Shown here piece by piece: positions 60,143-64,000 of a DNA stretch of 64,000 nt. The DNA is from JAKSSE01 sp045597645 (GTDB lineage: Bacteria > Bacillota > Clostridia > Lachnospirales > Lachnospiraceae). The stretch covers positions 44,184-108,183 of the forward strand of contig JAZLKM010000048.1 of NCBI GenBank assembly GCA_045597645.1, written 5' to 3'. Numbering within the stretch: position 1 is the first letter of the stretch; every line of letters begins with the position of its first letter. A program made the translations under genes and the position numbers. Below the pieces are notes generated by a model. The model saw only the letters and a program-made list of their open reading frames with translations. It was not told where the DNA came from and did not search any database.

Positions 60143-61708
60143 TTAAGGAGTTTCTTTCATTTCCTGCTTCAGAGCATTCTTCAATGTCGTATACTTCTCC
60201 TCAAGAGTAGGGAGTAATCCAATGTAGTCACTCTCGTAAGCATGAGCAGAGGTAGATTGCTTTTGCTGCAGATTGATGCTTGCCTGTGATTTTTTGATCG
60301 GCTGAAGTGTACCAGCACCTGCTACGCATCCGCCAGGGCAGGCCATACCTTCAAGCAGGTATCCGTTATATTTTCCAGCTTTTGCGCCAGCCAGTAGCTT
60401 GCGGCAATCCTTCAATCCCTCAGCACTCGCCATCTTTACCTCCATATCAGGGTATTTATGAGCGAGAACATTAGCTACAGCCTTAGCGACACCACCACTT
60501 ACAGCGAATCCACGACCGTCACCAGATGCACCGTGCATTGAGCGATCTACGGGGAGATCAGTAAATACAATATCCTTAGCTTTGAACATACCCATGATTT
60601 CCTCGAAGGTTAGTACAAAGTCAATGTCGCTTCGAATTGTACGTCTTGATGCTTCCAGCTTTTTAGCAGCGCATGGACCGATGAATGCAACGAGACAATC
60701 GGGCTCCTGCTCCTTTAGATAGCGTCCGGTCAGAACCATAGGTGTAAGGGCCATGGAAATGCAATCAGCCTCCTCAGGATACAACTTTTTGGCCATCATA
60801 GACCAAGCTGGGCAGCATGATGTTGCCATAAATGGCTGCTTTTCAGGTACTTCTTTGACAAAGTCCTCTGCCTCTTCGACTGTACAAAGGTCAGCACCAA
60901 TAGCCACTTCTACGGCATCCTTGAAACCAAGAGCCTTGAAAGCAGAGCGAATTTTGTTAGGTGGCAAATCAGGGCCAAACTGACCGGTTATAGCAGGGGC
61001 AATTGCTGCATAAACAGGCTTGCCGCTTCTAATAGCCTGAATCACCTGGAAAATCTGGGCCTTGTCAGCAATGGCACCAAATGGGCAGTTAACGAGGCAC
61101 TGACCACAGGATACGCACTTGTCCTGATCGATATCAGCGCGGCCATGCTCATCTGAAGAGATGGCGTCCATACCGCAGGCTTTAGCGCAGGGGCGCTCCT
61201 GACGTACAATTGAGCCATAAGGACAAATTGATATACATTTGCCGCACTTGATGCAAAGGCTCTGGTCGATGACAGACTTGCCGTCCTTGAATGAGATAGC
61301 ACCCTTTGGGCATACCTCTTGACATGGATGAGCCAGACATCCCTGACAGGTGTTGGTTACAGTAACTACATTATCAGGGCATGCATGGCAGGCAAACTTA
61401 ATGATATTGATAAGTGGTGGCTGATAGTATTTCTCGGGCTTAATGCACTCTTCGGCACCGTCAGATACGTTGGAATCCTCAGCAGCTGTTCTAAGAGGCA
61501 GGCCCATCGCAAGTCTCATGCGTTCTCTTATGATAGCCCTCTCAAGAAATACGCTGTCACGATATCTTGATACTTCACCGGGAATAAGCTTGTAGGGGAT
61601 TTTTTCCATTTTGGACAAATCACCCTCTTTATACTCATATGATAGACGCGCTACTTCTTCAAATACACTTCGTCTAATAGTATTAATTGATGTATCTATG
61701 CCTCGCAT
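60143..61708 (-). CDS. [FeFe] hydrogenase, monomeric, group B-like
   Basis: 521 residues. After an N-terminal helical region, residues about 105-230 carry several [4Fe-4S] motifs (CxxCxxHPCxxVCP; CIKCGKCISICP; CVSCGQCLVNCP). The H-cluster signatures are TSCCPAW (L1), GPCAAKK (L2) and EGMACPGGCVAGAG (L3), all cluster cysteines present. Group B enzymes typically read TSCCPxW with PCxxKK, as here, versus TSCSPxW of group A. The physiological direction of group B enzymes is not settled. An extended -10 (TGCTATAAT) lies upstream; AGGAG before the ATG. Confidence 0.94.
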   Translation of the reverse strand: MRGIDTSINTIRRSVFEEVARLSYEYKEGDLSKMEKIPYKLIPGEVSRYRDSVFLERAIIRERMRLAMGLPLRTAAEDSNVSDGAEECIKPEKYYQPPLINIIKFACHACPDNVVTVTNTCQGCLAHPCQEVCPKGAISFKDGKSVIDQSLCIKCGKCISICPYGSIVRQERPCAKACGMDAISSDEHGRADIDQDKCVSCGQCLVNCPFGAIADKAQIFQVIQAIRSGKPVYAAIAPAITGQFGPDLPPNKIRSAFKALGFKDAVEVAIGADLCTVEEAEDFVKEVPEKQPFMATSCCPAWSMMAKKLYPEEADCISMALTPMVLTGRYLKEQEPDCLVAFIGPCAAKKLEASRRTIRSDIDFVLTFEEIMGMFKAKDIVFTDLPVDRSMHGASGDGRGFAVSGGVAKAVANVLAHKYPDMEVKMASAEGLKDCRKLLAGAKAGKYNGYLLEGMACPGGCVAGAGTLQPIKKSQASINLQQKQSTSAHAYESDYIGLLPTLEEKYTTLKNALKQEMKETP

Positions 61709-61751
61709 AAAAGCTCCTCTCTGTTAGTGCCATTTAGACATATTTTCAAAA

Positions 61752-61760
61752 ATTATAGCA
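61752..61760 (-). promoter_or_regulatory. Extended -10 promoter of the hydrogenase gene
   Basis: TGCTATAAT on the - strand (61760-61752), identical to the -10 of the candidate small RNA. The -35 is not consensus. About 44 bases before the start codon. Confidence 0.5.
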
Positions 61761-61918
61761 TAAATCCTATAAAAAGATACTGAATAAAGCGTATTAGAAT
61801 AGATATTTTTATTAATGAAAGTACATGAAAATATGTGTGGAATTTATGAGAAGAACGGTAGGCTAAATTGTGGTAATAGAGATACTATAGTGACTTTTTT
61901 TAAAGATTGGGGGAACAA

Positions 61919-64000
61919 ATGTTAAGAGAAGTTAGCACAAAATATGGAAGAATAAAGGGATTGCCGGCAGCAGATCCCAGAATAACCTCATTCAAGGGGA
62001 TACCATTTGCAAAGCCACCGGTAGGGGAGAACCGCTGGAGGGCGCCTATGGAGTGTGATCCATGGGATGGTGTATTTGAGGCGTATGAGTTTGGCCCATT
62101 GTCAGTGCAGGACAGACCAGGCCTTGGGACAGATATATATTGCAGGGAATGGCACGTAGATTCGGAAGTTGAGATAAGCGAGGACAATCTGTACCTAAAT
62201 ATATGGACACCTGCGAAAAAGACAGATGAAAAACTACCTGTACTCGTTTGGTATTTTGGAGGTGGCTTCCAGTGGGGATATACCTCTGAGATGGAGTTTG
62301 ACGGTGAGAGACTTGCCAGAAGAGGAGTAATTGTAGTCACTGTAAATTACAGACTTAATATATTTGGATTTATGGCGCATCCGGAGATTACCGCAGAAGC
62401 TCCTGATAAGCCTGCTAATTTTGGACTTCTGGACCAGCAGTTTGCCACAAAATGGGTAAAGGAAAATATAGCAGCATTTGGTGGAGATCCTAATAATATT
62501 ACGATTGCAGGACAGTCTGCCGGAGGCGGCTCTGTAATGGCGCAGATTACAAATCTGGAGAATGAGGGACTATTCCAAAAGGCATTTATTATGAGTGGAA
62601 TCATCGATAGTCCATACAATGATGTCATGCTGCCTCCGCCGATGAAGCTAAGTGAAGCAGAGGAATATGGAAGAAAATTTGTTGAGTTCCTGGGGGCTAA
62701 GACACTGGAGGAGGCCAGGGGACTAGATCAGTGGTATGTTCATGGAAAATATAATGAATTCATAGAGGAAAACGGCAGAATATTTACAGTTGTAGACGAT
62801 AGATTTGTAAAAGGCTATGCGCTTGACCAAAGCCTTATGGGAGAGGTGCTGGATATACCGATAATGGCAGGAAATACTGCAGATGAGTTTTTAAACGGTA
62901 TAGCAGCCAAGGATGAATCTGAGCTTGAGTCTAAGGCAAAGGAGCTGTTTGGAAATGACGCGGAGATTTTCCTGAAAATGCCAAGCGCGAGGCAGCAGCA
63001 TGCAGATGGAAGATATGCATTGGCAAGTGGCATAGAAATAGCTGCAAAGAGTATGTTTGAGGAGTTCAAAAAAAGAGAGTCAGCGAATTCTTTCTACTAT
63101 TACAGATTCAATACAGACATACCAGGTGAAGATAATCCAGGAACCTTTCATTCAGTTGATTTGTGGTTTTTCTTTGAAACATTGGCTAAATGCTCTAGAC
63201 CTTTTGTGGGCAGACATTATGATCTGGCCAGACAAATGTGCAATTACTGGGTGAATTTTATAAAAACAGGAGACCCAAATGGCAGGGACTGCGACGGAAC
63301 GATGATGCAGGAGTGGCTGCCTTATACATACGAGAATAATTATGAGATGGAGTTTACCTCCAAGGGGCCGGTGCTTCAAAGAGAGCCAGATCATGAATAT
63401 AAGAAGTTTCTCAGAGAGGCAGTAAAGACCAGATGCTTTAACAGAGGGCCCAAAAAGCAGGCGTTTAATCCGTATCTGCCGTCTTGGGAGTATGTGCCAG
63501 ATGGTGAGCCATATGTGTTTGGAGACAGAGTATACGTATATGGATCTCATGATATGTATAACGGCAACATTTTCTGCATGGGAGATTATGTATGCTGGTC
63601 AGCACCTGTGAATGATTTGGGTAACTGGAGATATGAAGGGGTCATTTTCCGAAAGGACCAAGAACCATTAAGCCCTGGCGGCGGTATGCTTTATGCTCCT
63701 GATATGACAGTGGGTCCTGATGGACGTTATTATCTGTACTATGCAATATCAAATCATAGCAATATTTCTGTAGCAGTATGCGACACTCCTGCCGGAAAAT
63801 TTGAATTTTATGGACATGTACATTATAAGGATGGAACACTAGTGGGTAATCGCGAAGGCGATGAGCATCAGTTTGACCCGGGAGTACTCACTGAGGGCGA
63901 TATTACTTATTTGTACACCGGTTTCTGCGGAAAAGGAGATAAATCGCGCCATGGCGCAATGGGAATGACCCTGGACAAGGACATGCTAACAGTAATAACT
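61919..64000 (+). CDS. Carboxylesterase-GH43 fusion (3' end outside window)
   Basis: Open frame of 694 codons with no stop, cut by the right edge. Residues 1 to about 505 are a type B carboxylesterase: ITSFKGIPFAKPPVGENRWR, SEDNLYLNIWTP, nucleophile Ser200 in GQSAGGGS, acidic Glu323 in AGNTADEFLNG and His411 in GTFHSVDLWFFF, so the triad is complete. From about 516 a GH43 domain begins: AFNPYLPSWEYVPDGEPYVF, FGDRVYVYGSHD, YAPDMTVGPDGRYYLYYAIS. GH43 of this form includes beta-xylosidases and arabinofuranosidases. The fusion would remove an acyl group and a sugar from the same oligosaccharide. No signal peptide. GGGGGA before the ATG. Confidence 0.9.
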   Translation, partial: MLREVSTKYGRIKGLPAADPRITSFKGIPFAKPPVGENRWRAPMECDPWDGVFEAYEFGPLSVQDRPGLGTDIYCREWHVDSEVEISEDNLYLNIWTPAKKTDEKLPVLVWYFGGGFQWGYTSEMEFDGERLARRGVIVVTVNYRLNIFGFMAHPEITAEAPDKPANFGLLDQQFATKWVKENIAAFGGDPNNITIAGQSAGGGSVMAQITNLENEGLFQKAFIMSGIIDSPYNDVMLPPPMKLSEAEEYGRKFVEFLGAKTLEEARGLDQWYVHGKYNEFIEENGRIFTVVDDRFVKGYALDQSLMGEVLDIPIMAGNTADEFLNGIAAKDESELESKAKELFGNDAEIFLKMPSARQQHADGRYALASGIEIAAKSMFEEFKKRESANSFYYYRFNTDIPGEDNPGTFHSVDLWFFFETLAKCSRPFVGRHYDLARQMCNYWVNFIKTGDPNGRDCDGTMMQEWLPYTYENNYEMEFTSKGPVLQREPDHEYKKFLREAVKTRCFNRGPKKQAFNPYLPSWEYVPDGEPYVFGDRVYVYGSHDMYNGNIFCMGDYVCWSAPVNDLGNWRYEGVIFRKDQEPLSPGGGMLYAPDMTVGPDGRYYLYYAISNHSNISVAVCDTPAGKFEFYGHVHYKDGTLVGNREGDEHQFDPGVLTEGDITYLYTGFCGKGDKSRHGAMGMTLDKDMLTVIT

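Noticed and set aside
61900..63839. Several - strand frames of 65-146 codons opposite the esterase-GH43 gene
   Set aside because: The + strand frame is continuous for 694 codons with complete esterase motifs; the - strand frames have no recognisable protein features.

Overview
The window reads as chromosome of a motile, strictly anaerobic, hemicellulose-degrading Firmicute. The gene content and protein style (FlgK/FlgL/FliW/CsrA/FliD block, PPi-dependent phosphofructokinase, [FeFe] hydrogenase, GH8 and GH43 enzymes, 2-hydroxyacyl-CoA dehydratase family proteins) point to Lachnospiraceae of the Butyrivibrio / Pseudobutyrivibrio / Roseburia kind. That placement is inference; there is no rRNA here to test it. 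No tRNA, rRNA, CRISPR array, transposase or phage gene was seen, and no gene-free stretch exceeds about 210 bases.

Region 1 (1-11300) is a late flagellar block on the + strand: two FlgK paralogues in tandem (the first cut by the window edge), FlgL, FliW, CsrA, FlaG, FliD, FliS, a FlgN/FliT-like chaperone and two nearly identical flagellins. SigmaD (sigma28)-type promoters precede flaG and both flagellins. The flagellin leaders carry CsrA-type GGA sites, one of them in a hairpin loop, so the FliW-CsrA-flagellin feedback known from Bacillus subtilis is probably wired here.

Region 2 (11348-20065) holds a MutS-related ATPase and, on the - strand, carB with a PurF-like gene whose catalytic N-terminal cysteine is replaced by glycine, then a TraX-7TM-PAS-GGDEF fusion. 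Region 3 (20095-31619) looks like a carbohydrate locus: GT8 glycosyltransferase, CE2-type esterase, MATE exporter, GH2 enzyme, a DUF5107/TPR protein, a divergent AraC regulator and a GH8 exo-oligoxylanase.

Region 4 (31736-37925) holds an ECF S component next to type III pantothenate kinase, PPi-phosphofructokinase, a candidate small RNA gene on the - strand, a Y-family polymerase, a C39-like putative peptidase and NudC.

Region 5 (37937-45946) contains a chemoreceptor and, divergent from it, the most unusual part of the window: a translationally coupled operon of a CooC-like ATPase, two 2-hydroxyacyl-CoA dehydratase family subunits, their ASKHA activase, a 55-residue membrane protein and a protein resembling only the middle part of acetyl-CoA synthase, followed by a DegV protein. 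I do not recognise it as a characterised system.

Region 6 (45952-64000) is mixed: PduL, a small membrane protein, a four-gene MacB-type exporter operon with two adaptor proteins, an ADP-ribose-type NUDIX hydrolase, an iron alcohol dehydrogenase, a 7TM-PAS-HD-GYP protein, a second chemoreceptor, a YlmH-like S4 protein, an unassigned glycosidase-like protein, an [FeFe] hydrogenase, and a carboxylesterase-GH43 fusion that runs off the right edge.
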